From Natrinema marinum (lineage in GTDB: Archaea > Halobacteriota > Halobacteria > Halobacteriales > Natrialbaceae), in assembly GCF_024296685.1 (NCBI RefSeq), contig NZ_CP100763.1, positions 1,426,001 through 1,490,000 on the forward strand: 64,000 nucleotides of DNA, given 5' to 3'. Shown one piece after another: positions 34,259 to 43,430 of the stretch (positions within the stretch are counted from its first letter, which is position 1; each line of letters begins with the position of its first letter). A model generated the notes under the pieces. It made no database searches and had not been told where the DNA came from. It saw only the letters and a program-made list of their open reading frames with translations. The translations under genes were made by a program, and so were the position numbers.

Positions 34259-37060
34259 ATGGATCCGGCGCTTGGCCCGCCCGAGGCGATGGCCGAGAAA
34301 CGCGACGAGCTGACGCCGATGATGGCGCAGTACCACGACCTCTGTGCGCGCTACGACGACGCGATCGTCCTCTTTCAGGTGGGGGACTTCTACGAGACGT
34401 TCTGTGGTGCGGCCGAACGCACCGCCCGCCTGCTCGAGATCGCCCTGACCAGCCGGGAGGATTCCACCGGCGAGTACCCGATGGCCGGCATTCCGATCGA
34501 CAACGCCGAATCGTACATCGAGGAGTTACTCGAGGCCGGCTACCGGGTCGCCGTCGCCGATCAGGTCGAAGAACCCGGCGAAACCTCGGGCGTCGTCGAG
34601 CGCGCAGTAACCCGTGTCATCACCCCAGGGACGCTCACCGAGGACGAACTGCTCGCCGGCGACGACAACAATTTCGTCGCCGCGGTCGCCTGTGACTCCG
34701 GCTCAGGCCACGACGACCGCGAGGTCGCGCTCGCCCTGCTCGACGTCTCGACCGGCGACTTTCTTGCGACGAGTTCCACGTCGCGAGAGTCGATCGCCGA
34801 CGAGGTGAGCCGGTTCGCTCCCGCCGAGGCCGTCGTCGGTCCCGATGCGCCCGTCGATCTGTTCCCCGACGACTGCATGGTCACGCCCTACGACGGGGCG
34901 GCGTTCGACCGCGATCGGGCGGCAGAAACGCTCTCGGCGTACTTCCGCAACCCCGACGCCCTGCTCGCGGGCGACGCCGAAATCCGGGCCTGCGGCGCGC
35001 TCCTTTCTTACGCCGAGTACGTCCGCGGCGGCGCACACGAGGGCGAGCGCGGCGAGACGGACGACAACGACGCGAACCCAGACGGCACCGGAGACGAGAC
35101 CGCCGACGATTCCGGCGCTCCGGACGGCGACAACCGCCTCGAGTACCTCACACACCTCACGCGATACGATCCCCGCGAGTACCTGCTGCTCGATGCGGTG
35201 GCGCTGCGCAGCCTCGAGCTGTTCGAACCCCGCGCGGTCCATGGCCGGGACGACGCCACGCTGGTCGGCGTCCTAGACGAGACCGCCAGCGCGCTCGGCG
35301 GCCGCAAACTCAGAGACTGGCTCCGGCGACCGCTGCTCGAACCCGATCGGATCGAGGCGCGTCTCGACGCCGTCGAGGAACTCACGAGCGCGGTCCGGAC
35401 CCGCGAGCGGCTCCACGACCGGCTGCGGGAGGTCTACGACCTCGAGCGGCTGATTGGCCGAATTTCTCGCGAACGGGCGAACGCGCGGGACCTGCGCTCG
35501 CTGCGGGACACGCTGGCCGTCGTCCCCGACGTTCGCGACGGACTCGACGACGCGGACTGTGACCGCTTGCAGCGGTTACACGGGAACCTCGATCCGCTGA
35601 CGGACGTCCGCGAACTGATCGAGGACGCGATCGTCTCGGACCCGCCGATCGAGATCACCGAAGGCGGGATCATCGCCGAGGGGTACGACGAGGACTTAGA
35701 CGAGTTGCGCGGGACTGCCCGCGACGGCAAACAGTGGATCGACGACTTAGAGGAGCGCGAGCGCGAGCGGACCGGGATCGACTCGCTGAAGGTCGGCTAC
35801 AACTCGGTCCACGGCTACTACATCGAGGTGACGAACCCGAACCTCGAGTCGGTGCCCGAGAACTACCAGCGCCGACAGACCCTCAAGAACTCCGAACGGT
35901 TCGTCACGCCGGAACTCAAAGAGCGCGAGGATCAGATCGTCGGCGCAGAGGAACGAGCGGACGAACGCGAGTACGAACTCTTCCGCGAGGTGCGCCGCGA
36001 GATCGCGGACGAGGTCGAGCGCGTCCAAGGGCTCGCGGCGGCGGTCGCGACGCTCGACGCGCTCGTTTCGCTCGCGAGTGCCGCCGCGCAGTACGACTAC
36101 TGCCGGCCGGAGATCCTCGAGCGAGACGGGAGTCAGACCCTCGAGATCGAAAGGGGTCGCCACCCCGTCGTCGAGCGCACGCAGGAGTCGTTCGTCCCGA
36201 ACGACGCCCGGTTTTCGCGCGATCGGCGGCTGGCGGTGATCACGGGGCCGAACATGTCGGGCAAGTCGACGTACATGCGACAGGTCGCCCAGATCGTCCT
36301 GCTGGCGCAGGTCGGCAGCTTCGTCCCCGCCAGTGCGGCCCGGATCACGCCCGTCGATCGCATCTTCACCCGCGTCGGAGCGAGCGACGACATCGCCGGC
36401 GGCCGCTCGACGTTCATGGTCGAGATGGACGAACTGGCGACGATTCTCGAGGAGGCTGACGAGCACTCGCTCGTGTTGTTAGACGAGGTCGGCCGAGGCA
36501 CGTCCACGGCCGACGGGATGGCCATCGCGCAGGCGATCACCGAACACCTCCACGACGCGGTCGGCGCGACGACGCTGTTCGCGACTCACCACCACCCGCT
36601 GACCGAACTCGCAGACGACCTCGCGGCCGCGTTCACGCTGCACTTCGAGGTCGACCAGCGGGACGGCGAGGTCGTCTTCCACCACGAGATCGCCCCCGGC
36701 GCGGCCACGGGTTCCTACGGTGTCGAAGTCGCGACCGCCGCGGGCGTCCCCGATTCGGTCGTCGATCGGGCGCGGACGCTGGTCGCGGACGCGGAGGACG
36801 CCGACGGTGACGCCGAAGTGAGGGCGGAGACACGCGAGGAGTCGGCTCCCGCGTCGAACGCGGAGGCGGCCTCGGCGGCCACCGCAGACGGCGGTGAGCG
36901 AACCGAGGGCGGTTCGCGATCCTCGGCGGAGTTGCGCTCCGACGTTGGTGACGTGCCGACCGACGTGGCCGCGGAACTCCGCGCGCTCGATTTGGCCCAC
37001 CTCACGCCCGTCGAGGCGCTGACGGAACTCGACCGGCTGAAGCGGTTGCTCGAGGAGTAA
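34259..37060 (+). CDS. mutS: DNA mismatch repair protein MutS
   Basis: 933-residue MutS1-type ATPase. The mismatch-recognition motif (VGDFYETF) near residue 40 has the Phe-Tyr-Glu that stacks on the mispair. The connector, lever and clamp domains follow, then the ATPase with Walker [10 protein letters not shown] (about 663), Walker [17 protein letters not shown] and [10 protein letters not shown]. An acidic, low-complexity insertion (about residues 264-290) and an Ala/Glu-rich tail stretch (about 855-900) are haloarchaeal adaptations. No MutL follows; the EndoMS/NucS gene lies 860 nt downstream on the other strand. Confidence 0.96.
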   Translation: MDPALGPPEAMAEKRDELTPMMAQYHDLCARYDDAIVLFQVGDFYETFCGAAERTARLLEIALTSREDSTGEYPMAGIPIDNAESYIEELLEAGYRVAVADQVEEPGETSGVVERAVTRVITPGTLTEDELLAGDDNNFVAAVACDSGSGHDDREVALALLDVSTGDFLATSSTSRESIADEVSRFAPAEAVVGPDAPVDLFPDDCMVTPYDGAAFDRDRAAETLSAYFRNPDALLAGDAEIRACGALLSYAEYVRGGAHEGERGETDDNDANPDGTGDETADDSGAPDGDNRLEYLTHLTRYDPREYLLLDAVALRSLELFEPRAVHGRDDATLVGVLDETASALGGRKLRDWLRRPLLEPDRIEARLDAVEELTSAVRTRERLHDRLREVYDLERLIGRISRERANARDLRSLRDTLAVVPDVRDGLDDADCDRLQRLHGNLDPLTDVRELIEDAIVSDPPIEITEGGIIAEGYDEDLDELRGTARDGKQWIDDLEERERERTGIDSLKVGYNSVHGYYIEVTNPNLESVPENYQRRQTLKNSERFVTPELKEREDQIVGAEERADEREYELFREVRREIADEVERVQGLAAAVATLDALVSLASAAAQYDYCRPEILERDGSQTLEIERGRHPVVERTQESFVPNDARFSRDRRLAVITGPNMSGKSTYMRQVAQIVLLAQVGSFVPASAARITPVDRIFTRVGASDDIAGGRSTFMVEMDELATILEEADEHSLVLLDEVGRGTSTADGMAIAQAITEHLHDAVGATTLFATHHHPLTELADDLAAAFTLHFEVDQRDGEVVFHHEIAPGAATGSYGVEVATAAGVPDSVVDRARTLVADAEDADGDAEVRAETREESAPASNAEAASAATADGGERTEGGSRSSAELRSDVGDVPTDVAAELRALDLAHLTPVEALTELDRLKRLLEE

Positions 37061-37204
37061 GCTGCGCCGCTGCCGGCCGATACCGTCGGATCGTCAGTAC
37101 CGGAGACACGGTCGAAGAACGGTGCGGATAGCGAACAGTCGCCGTAATCGATGCGTACGCAGATTGCGAGGTCCTGCAGAACACACAACTGTTCCGGCAG
37201 CGAC

Positions 37205-37357
37205 ATGCGGAGTATGACATATCGAACGACGATCGGCTGGTCGCTCATCTCCTCGGGCATCGTCACGCTGTTGCTGGCGTATCTCCCGGGAAAGTCGTGG
37301 TGGTGGGGCGTCGGACTATTGCTCCTCGGAATCGTGATCTTCACCGTGCGCCGATAG
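37205..37357 (+). CDS. Small two-span membrane protein
   Basis: 50 residues (or 47 from ATG at 37214). A basic N-terminus is followed by two hydrophobic segments, WSLISSGIVTLLLAYL and WWWGVGLLLLGIVIFTV, separated by PGKS, and it ends in RR. It is too small for a known family. The open frame from 37151 has a non-coding-like leader, so an internal start is preferred. Position 145 nt after mutS suggests a separate transcript. Confidence 0.55.
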   Translation: MRSMTYRTTIGWSLISSGIVTLLLAYLPGKSWWWGVGLLLLGIVIFTVRR

Positions 37358-37499
37358 CCACACCGAAATCGATCCCCTCAGTCGCGCCGACCGGCGCGCG
37401 GAAGCCGCCACGGTCGTTGTAAGCTTTTACGAGGACGGTAAACGGCCGACGTGCCGGCGATCGTTTGGGAACATTTCTATGGCAACGCAAAGAGGCGGC

Positions 37500-37904
37500 C
37501 GAACTAACCGAGAACGATGACGGTGACCGGCTCGAACGCTTCTGGTCGGGGAGCCGGCGGTCCTCGAGACGTGGCATCTGAGCGCCGGAACCGTCGACGA
37601 CGTGGTGACCGCGAGCCACGAGGATCGTCTCGACTGCGTCGGCAGCGCGTGCCGGCTGCCGGACGGCAACCTCCAGTGTGTGGCCGAACTGCCGTCCGAT
37701 GTCGACGACTGCGGCACGATCGAAACGCTCCAGGGGGGCGTCTCCCGACCTCGAGGTGGTCGCCCAGCGAACCCATCAAATCGACGACCGAACCGTCGCC
37801 GAGATGCTCGAATCTCGCCGGCGACCTTCTCCCAGCACCTCCGGGCCGGCCAGCGAAAGATCATGGAAACGCTACTCGGCGAGGAGGAAGACGACGAGCG
37901 CTGA
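37500..37904 (+). pseudogene. Frameshifted HTH regulator remnant (Bat/HTH-10-like)
   Basis: Protein-like stretches continue from one frame into another. One frame reads LVGEPAVLETWHLSAGTVDD to CGTIETLQGG (37545-37739), a second reads SPDLEVVAQRTHQIDDRTVA EML (37741-37809), then the first frame resumes with ISPATFSQHLRAGQRKIMET and ends at 37904. The first switch falls in a run of six G (37733-37738), the second near 37810. Joined, the last two parts form a continuous helix-turn-helix (VAEML then ISPATFSQHLRAG), like the C-terminus of Bat-type regulators. A third frame upstream (37480-37545, KEAAELTENDDGDRLERFW) may belong to it. Either a decayed gene or sequencing errors in homopolymers. Confidence 0.55.
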
Positions 37905-37919
37905 CCTACCGCGGGGGAC

Positions 37920-38663
37920 TTACTCCGTCGGCGGCTCGAGCGCGACGAAGTCGAGGCTGTGGTCGGCGAGCAGCCGACTCGCGCGGTCGGTCACCGAGGG
38001 CGCGACCAGAATGCCACGGACGGCGGCGTCGGCGTGGAGGTCCCGCTCGAGGGCGTCGACGTAGCGCCGGAGCTGGCTCACCGCGTCGGGGCCGACCCGG
38101 CGGCGCTTCAGTTCGACCACGACGGGTCGACCGGCGTCGTCCGTGCCGTAGATGTCGACGGCGCCCGCGGGCGTGTCCCGCTCGGTGGCAAGCGGCGTGA
38201 AACCGGGCTCGAGCAGGTTCGGCTCCGCCAGAATCCGCTGGCGGAGGTCCTCTTCCGTGCCGACGAGCGCGAGTTCCGTCTCGTCGGAGCCCGAAAACGC
38301 CGACACCTGTAGCACCTCCCCGAAGCGGACCCGCAGGCGCTCGTCCGGCGCCGATCGCAGGCTTTCGATGACGAGCGCGCCGTCGTCGCAGAACGCCTCG
38401 TGGTCACAGCCCGGCGGCTGCCAGTTGACCGGCTGTTGCCCCTCGTCGGTGTGGACCAGCGCCGCCCCGTCGGGCTTGAGCATGACGTGGCGGTCCCCTG
38501 CCTCGAGATAACTCGCCGCCCGGCCGTCGTAGTCGACGGTACAGCGGCCGTAGACGGTCACGATCGCGTCGCGGTCGATCCCGCGAACGACGACGTCCCG
38601 CGCGGCCGCCGGCGTCGGGTTCTGGAGGGTTTCCGCCCGCTGGTCGGACGCTGAATCGCTCAC
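37920..38663 (-). CDS. nucS: Mismatch-specific endonuclease EndoMS/NucS
   Basis: 247-residue nuclease that cuts both strands at mismatched base pairs (as known for archaeal EndoMS) and can act on branched DNA. The N-terminal dimerisation/DNA-binding domain is followed by the RecB-like catalytic domain (about 150-230) with Asp in GAVDIYG, VVVELKRRR (Glu-x-Lys) and Gln in AVSQLRRYVDAL. It starts with GTG at 38663; the frame to 38774 is not protein-like. In haloarchaea it works with or instead of MutS/MutL; here mutS is nearby. Divergent from the lipoprotein gene. Confidence 0.93.
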   Translation of the reverse strand: MSDSASDQRAETLQNPTPAAARDVVVRGIDRDAIVTVYGRCTVDYDGRAASYLEAGDRHVMLKPDGAALVHTDEGQQPVNWQPPGCDHEAFCDDGALVIESLRSAPDERLRVRFGEVLQVSAFSGSDETELALVGTEEDLRQRILAEPNLLEPGFTPLATERDTPAGAVDIYGTDDAGRPVVVELKRRRVGPDAVSQLRRYVDALERDLHADAAVRGILVAPSVTDRASRLLADHSLDFVALEPPTE

Positions 38664-38781
38664 TGGAACCGCGTAGGGTCGGAACCGATAAAAGGTGCCC
38701 GACGGCGACCGGTCGCGACCGCAGCCCTCGAGCGGGCCGACGCAGAAGGTACTTGAGCGCTCGTCCCCGCGCACGACACGA

Positions 38782-39366
38782 ATGTCGAACCTTCAGACCC
38801 GTCGCGGCCTCCTCGCGCTGACTGGCACCGGCGCGGCCGCGTCGCTCGCCGGCTGTTCGCAACTCGAGTCGATCACGGGCGGCGCCGACGCCGACGACGC
38901 GCTGACGGTCACCGTCCAGCCGGATCGGGAGCAACTATCGGCCCTCGAGGAGGAGCTTCGGGCCGGCCTCGAGAGCGGCGATATCAGTCAACAGGAGGCC
39001 CAACAGCGGTTCAGCGAGACACAGCGGCGCCTGACCGAGGAGGCCGCGGCGACGTTCGAGGAGACGGCCGCGAACAGCGGCGAGCTGTCGATCGTCGAGT
39101 CGGCTCCGTCGTACGGCTTCTTCCTCGTCGACGCGTCCGGGGCGGCGATCGTCGACGCCCTCCGGCGCGGCGAAATCGCGGCGATCTATCCCCGCGCCCA
39201 GTTCGAGCAGTTCGCCCAGCAGCGGGATCGACTCGAGCAACAGCGCTCGGCGATGCGCAGTCAGCAAGGCGGGAACGGCACGACGAACGGCGGAAACGAG
39301 ACGGCGACCGACGGAAACGAGTCGACCGCGAACGAATCGGACACCGGTACCGACTCCGGGACGTAG
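38782..39366 (+). CDS. Small Tat lipoprotein of unknown function
   Basis: 194-residue cell-surface protein. The N-terminus has a Tat motif (TRRGLLALTG) and lipobox LAGC (Cys about 25). The mature part is helix-prone with many Glu and Gln (SALEEELRAGLESGDISQQEAQQRF), a central domain with ESAPSYGFFLVDASG, and a C-terminal tail rich in Asn, Gly and Thr with several Asn-X-Ser/Thr sites (GGNGTTNGGNETATDGNEST). The function is unknown. ATG at 38782 puts the Tat signal at the start; the longer frame from 38695 was rejected. Confidence 0.75.
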   Translation: MSNLQTRRGLLALTGTGAAASLAGCSQLESITGGADADDALTVTVQPDREQLSALEEELRAGLESGDISQQEAQQRFSETQRRLTEEAAATFEETAANSGELSIVESAPSYGFFLVDASGAAIVDALRRGEIAAIYPRAQFEQFAQQRDRLEQQRSAMRSQQGGNGTTNGGNETATDGNESTANESDTGTDSGT

Positions 39367-39403
39367 TCGGCTCGAGCCCGTCGTCTCGTCCGCTATCAGC
39401 GAC

Positions 39404-39886
39404 TCAGTCGACGGCGAACGGACTGTCGCGCTCGAGCCAGTCCCAGCCGGGCAGTCGTTCCTGAAAGCCAGCGGCCAGTGCGGCCTCGCAGTCGTCCACG
39501 CCGGCGGCTTCGGCCTCGCCGCCGTGGTGATGCACGTCGACGTAGTGAAAGGTGGCTTCGCCGAGCGTCCGCAGGGGCTGGGTGCCGGCGACGGTCGCGG
39601 CCAGTTCGCGCCCGAGGAGTTCGTCGACGACGAACCCCGGATAGTCCCCGTCGACGTCGAGGTCTCTGAGGATCGCGACCATAGCGGCGACGTTGACGGC
39701 CAGATCGCCGTCAGCGAAGACGACGTCGACTTCGCCGCGGTACTGCCGTTCGGTGACCGCGTCGACCTCGGTATCGAAGCGCTCGCCGAGGTCCTCGCGG
39801 ACGTCGTTGACGAGCGGAACGACCGTTTCGGCCCGATCGGCGACCCAGTTCCGTTCCGCTCTGACGCGGGCGGGCGTAAGGCGCAT
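39404..39886 (-). CDS. Conserved-looking haloarchaeal protein, unknown function
   Basis: 160-residue acidic soluble protein beginning MRLTPARVRAERNWV. It has alternating helix/strand character with VVFADGDLAVNVAAMVAIL in the middle and a histidine-rich segment YVDVHHHGGEAEA near residue 118 that could bind metal. No family is recognised. It is convergent with the lipoprotein gene and stands alone. Confidence 0.7.
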   Translation of the reverse strand: MRLTPARVRAERNWVADRAETVVPLVNDVREDLGERFDTEVDAVTERQYRGEVDVVFADGDLAVNVAAMVAILRDLDVDGDYPGFVVDELLGRELAATVAGTQPLRTLGEATFHYVDVHHHGGEAEAAGVDDCEAALAAGFQERLPGWDWLERDSPFAVD

Positions 39887-40030
39887 ATACGGGTTCGACG
39901 CCGCTGTCGGACAAAACGCTTTAGGCGACGGTCGCGGTCCCCTGATCGCCGCGTCACTGATCCTGCGATCGTTCAGTCACTGACTGTCGGCTGACAGCAC
40001 TGTCCGGTTGGCCCCGATTTTTGCGAAGGC

Positions 40031-40037
40031 TTTTATA
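40031..40037 (+). promoter_or_regulatory. Likely distal promoter (TATA) of fttA
   Basis: TTTTATA is the best TATA box in the 457-nt gap before fttA. Transcription from it would start near 40060 and give a 5' leader of about 280 nt, long for this group. Confidence 0.4.
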
Positions 40038-40143
40038 CCACGCAAAGAATAGCGTCGAGTAAGCGGGTTCTCCCTGGAATTGTCCCGCACGGACCAGGAT
40101 AACCGATCCGGGAGCGTGTTCGTCAGGCACGGAGTAGGATACG

Positions 40144-40347
40144 ATGATCCGGACACCGAGACGGAGTGTGAGCTACGTTGTCACCCGTGGGCGACGTGAC
40201 TCACGACCGGTTCCGACGCGACGGCCGTCGAACGGCGGCCGTCACCGGACCGCCTTCCGCTCGCTGTCACCGATCGCGAACGCTTCGCCTGCCGCCGCGT
40301 GCGGCCCCGGACGGCGAGTTCACGCAAGCCACATTGGCGACCTATGA
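40144..40347 (+). other. Possible upstream ORF overlapping the fttA start
   Basis: A 67-codon frame from ATG 40144 ends with TGA at 40345-40347, overlapping the fttA ATG at 40344 in an ATGA junction. Its product would be very arginine-rich with no family match, and the base composition is not clearly coding. It could still act as a leader peptide for translational coupling. Confidence 0.25.
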
Positions 40348-42278
40348 GTACTGTAGAGCAGCAACTCGACGATTTGAAAGCACAGATCACGAGCGAGTTA
40401 CCGAGCGATATCTCGGTCTCCTCGGTGAAATACGAGGGCCCCGAACTGGTGGTCTACACTCGCGATCCGAAGAAGTTCGCCCAGCAGGGTGATCTCATCC
40501 GACAACTCGCGAGCAAACTCCGCAAGCGGATCACCGTCCGGCCGGACCCAAGCGTCCTCTCGCGGCCCGAACAGGCCCGCGAGGAGATCATGAACGTCAT
40601 CCCCGAGGACGCGGGCGTCACCGACCTCGACTTCCACGCCGACACCGGCGAGGTCGTCATCGAGGCCGAAAAGCCCGGTATGGTGATCGGCCGCCACGGC
40701 TCGACGCTCCGCGAAATCACGAAGAACGTCGGCTGGACACCCGAAGTCGTCCGCACGCCGCCGATCGAGTCCTCGACCGTCTCGAACGTCCGCAGCTTCC
40801 TCAAACAGGAACGAGACGACCGACGCGATATCCTCGAGAAAGTCGGCCGACAGATCCACCGCGAGGAGATGTCCGACGACGAGTACGTCCGCATCTCGAC
40901 GCTGGGCTGCTGTCGCGAGGTCGGACGGGCCTCCTTTATTCTCTCGACGCCCGAGACGCGCATCCTCATCGACTGCGGGGACAAACCCGGCGCGGAAGGC
41001 GAAGTGCCCTACCTCCACGCGCCCGAGGCGCTCGGGGCCGGTCCACAGACCATCGACGCCGTGGTCCTCACCCACGCCCACCTCGACCACTCCGCGCTGA
41101 TCCCGCTACTGTTCAAGTACGGCTACGACGGCCCGATCTACTGCACCGAGCCCACGCGGGACCTGATGGGCCTGCTGACGCTCGACTACCTCGACGTGGC
41201 CGCCAAGGAAGGGCGCGCTCCGCCCTACGAGAGCGAGCAGGTCCGCGAGGCGATCAAACACACCATTCCGCTCGAGTACGGCGACGTCACCGACATCGCG
41301 CCGGACGTCAAGCTCACCTTCCACAACGCCGGTCACATCCTCGGCTCGGCCGTCTCGCACTTCCACATCGGTGACGGCCTCTACAACGTCGCCTTCTCCG
41401 GCGACATCCACTACGAGGACACCCGCCTGTTCAACGGCGCGGTCAACGACTTCCCGCGCGTCGAGACGCTCGTCCTCGAGTCGACCTACGGCGGTCGCAA
41501 CGACTACCAGACCGATCAGGAAGACTCCGAGCGCAATCTCAAGCAGATCATCAACGACACCTACGATCGGGGCGGCAAGGTCGTCATCCCCGCCTTCGCG
41601 GTCGGTCGGTCTCAGGAGCTCATGCTCGTCCTCGAACAGGCGATGCGCAACGGCGACATTCCGTCGATGCCGGTCCACCTCGACGGGATGATCTGGGAGG
41701 CGACGGCGATCCACACCACCTATCCCGAATACCTCCGCGACGATCTCCGAGATCGGATCTTCCACGAGGACGAGAACCCGTTCCTCGCCGAGGAGTTCAA
41801 CCACATCGACGCCGGCGAGGAGGAACGACAGGACGTTGCCGACGGCGACGCCTGTATTATCCTCTCGACCTCCGGGATGGTCACCGGCGGCCCGATCATG
41901 TCCTGGCTCTCCCACATCGGCCCCGACCCGGACTCGACGCTCGTCTTCGTCGGCTACCAGGCCCAGGGAACCCTCGGGCGGCGCATCCAAAACGGCTGGG
42001 ACGAGATTCCGACCAGCGAGGTCGGTGCCATGGGCAACGGCGGTGGCCGCGGCACCCTCTCGCTGAACATGGATGTCGAGACCGTCGACGGCTTCTCCGG
42101 CCACGCCGACCGCGCCGGCCTCGAGAACTTCGTCAAGACGATGAACCCCCGCCCCGAGAAAGTGCTCTGCGTCCACGGTGACGAACGCTCCACGCAGGAC
42201 CTCTCGAGCGCGCTCTATCACAACTACGACATGCGCACCTTCGCGCCGAAGAACCTCGAGACCTTCCGCTTCCTCTGA
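40344..42278 (+). CDS. fttA: Transcription termination ribonuclease FttA (aCPSF1)
   Basis: 644-residue KH/metallo-beta-lactamase/beta-CASP ribonuclease, the archaeal relative of CPSF73 that ends transcription. The N-terminal KH-like domains (about 1-150; GMVIGRHGSTLREI) bind RNA. The MBL domain has LTHAHLDHSAL, HNAGHILGS and SGDIHYED; the beta-CASP part has IPAFAVGRSQELML, STSGMVTGGP and FSGHADRAG, and the last His is in CVHGDERS. ATG at 40344 gives MSTVEQQLDDLK. It is preceded by a long leader and followed by an array of perfect hairpins, both unusual. Confidence 0.95.
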   Translation: MSTVEQQLDDLKAQITSELPSDISVSSVKYEGPELVVYTRDPKKFAQQGDLIRQLASKLRKRITVRPDPSVLSRPEQAREEIMNVIPEDAGVTDLDFHADTGEVVIEAEKPGMVIGRHGSTLREITKNVGWTPEVVRTPPIESSTVSNVRSFLKQERDDRRDILEKVGRQIHREEMSDDEYVRISTLGCCREVGRASFILSTPETRILIDCGDKPGAEGEVPYLHAPEALGAGPQTIDAVVLTHAHLDHSALIPLLFKYGYDGPIYCTEPTRDLMGLLTLDYLDVAAKEGRAPPYESEQVREAIKHTIPLEYGDVTDIAPDVKLTFHNAGHILGSAVSHFHIGDGLYNVAFSGDIHYEDTRLFNGAVNDFPRVETLVLESTYGGRNDYQTDQEDSERNLKQIINDTYDRGGKVVIPAFAVGRSQELMLVLEQAMRNGDIPSMPVHLDGMIWEATAIHTTYPEYLRDDLRDRIFHEDENPFLAEEFNHIDAGEEERQDVADGDACIILSTSGMVTGGPIMSWLSHIGPDPDSTLVFVGYQAQGTLGRRIQNGWDEIPTSEVGAMGNGGGRGTLSLNMDVETVDGFSGHADRAGLENFVKTMNPRPEKVLCVHGDERSTQDLSSALYHNYDMRTFAPKNLETFRFL

Positions 42279-42285
42279 AAGTCTC

Positions 42286-42410
42286 CGAAAACGCGGAGGC
42301 GTTTTCGAGAAGCCAAAAATCGCTCCGCGATTTTTGAGCTCCCTCGGCGAGCCCTGGCGGGCTCGCTCCGCGGCTTCGCCGCTTCGCTTCGAGGTCGCGA
42401 AGCGACCTCG
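42286..42410 (+). repeat. Array of four or five perfect hairpins after fttA
   Basis: Stems: CGAAAACGC/GCGTTTTCG (42286-42307, loop GGAG); a 10-bp stem 42314-42323 with 42327-42336 (loop TCC); GCGAGCCC/GGGCTCGC (42347-42366, loop TGGC); GCGGC/GCCGC (42370-42382); CGAGGTCGC/GCGACCTCG (42390-42410, loop GAA). The first is 8 nt after the stop of fttA. The stems are all perfect and differ from each other in sequence. Confidence 0.85.
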
Positions 42411-42673
42411 CACCGCTCGCCCTTTCAATGTCCGCCAGGACCGCACTCGCACGCCGCGCGGTCGGCCTGCCCTCCCCCGTGACTCGAGCGCTCGCCCCGA
42501 GGGGAGGCGAACGCTCGAGACGGCCACAGCGGCCGATCGATCGGAGTGGTCGACCGTCGCACCGCCGTGGAGGGTCAGAACGCGACCTCACGGCGACGGA
42601 CGCGCGATGGCACGGCGGCGGAGGCGAACCCGATCAGGGATCACCGCGGCCGGTCGCCGGAGTCGTCGTCTCG
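42411..42673. other. Intergenic region, no gene recognised
   Basis: About 260 nt between the hairpin array and the convergent BluB gene. Overlapping frames are arginine-rich. Nothing else is recognised. Confidence 0.4.
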
Positions 42674-43333
42674 CTATCGGCGGTCGTCGCCCTCCCATCG
42701 CTCTTCGTGGACGAGCGTCTCGACCTCGAGTCGGTCGCGCCAGCCCTCCCGCTGGAGGACCGGCTCGTCGGGGAAGCCGTCCGCCGGATAGCCCACACAG
42801 AGATAGGCGACCGGGTTGACGTGCGGCGGAACACCGAGTACCTCCTGCACCTCGTAGGGATAGAGGACGCTCACCCAGCCGACGCCGACGCCCTCCGCTC
42901 GAGCGGCCAGCCAGAGGTTCTGTACGGCGAGACAGGTCGAGTAGACATCAGTCCGCTTCATCGAACTGCGGCCCAGGACGTGGGGCGCGCCGCGAGTCGG
43001 ATCGCAGGTCACGCAGATGTTGACGGGGGCGTCGCGGATCCCCTCGAGTTTCAGGTCGGCGAACTCGCTTCGGCGCGGCTCTTCGTACCCCTCGCGGGCG
43101 GCGGCGATCGCCCGCTCGGCGATCGCAGCGATCTCGGCTTTCGTCCCCTCGTTCTCGATGACGACGAGGTCCCAGGGCTGCGAGAAGCCGACGCTCGGGG
43201 CGTGATGGGCAGCGTCGATGATTCGCTCGAGTACGTCGTCCGGAATCGGCTCGTCGCGAAATCGCCGAATATCGCGTCGGGCGTAAATCGTCTTGTAAAC
43301 CGCCTCGCGTTCCGCGTCGCTGAATACAACCAT
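42674..43333 (-). CDS. bluB: 5,6-dimethylbenzimidazole synthase BluB
   Basis: 219-residue flavin destructase of the nitroreductase fold, which breaks FMNH2 with oxygen to make the lower base of cobalamin. The family signatures are clear: RRDIRRFRDEPIPDDVLERI near residue 19, AHHAPSVGFSQPWDLVVI, KLEGIRDAPVNICVTCD, GAPHVLGRSS, YSTCLAVQNLWLAARAEGVG and VAYLCVGYPADGFPD. No other cobalamin genes are in the window. It is monocistronic and convergent with the fttA region; the upstream gap to 43430 is short. Confidence 0.92.
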   Translation of the reverse strand: MVVFSDAEREAVYKTIYARRDIRRFRDEPIPDDVLERIIDAAHHAPSVGFSQPWDLVVIENEGTKAEIAAIAERAIAAAREGYEEPRRSEFADLKLEGIRDAPVNICVTCDPTRGAPHVLGRSSMKRTDVYSTCLAVQNLWLAARAEGVGVGWVSVLYPYEVQEVLGVPPHVNPVAYLCVGYPADGFPDEPVLQREGWRDRLEVETLVHEERWEGDDRR

Positions 43334-43430
43334 TGTTTACTGTGTGAAAGTAGAGTTGCATAAAGGCGCTGGCTGACTGGCCGCGCGCCGACTCGAGTCC
43401 CTTGCCGCGATCGCCGTCTTCCGGTGCCGA

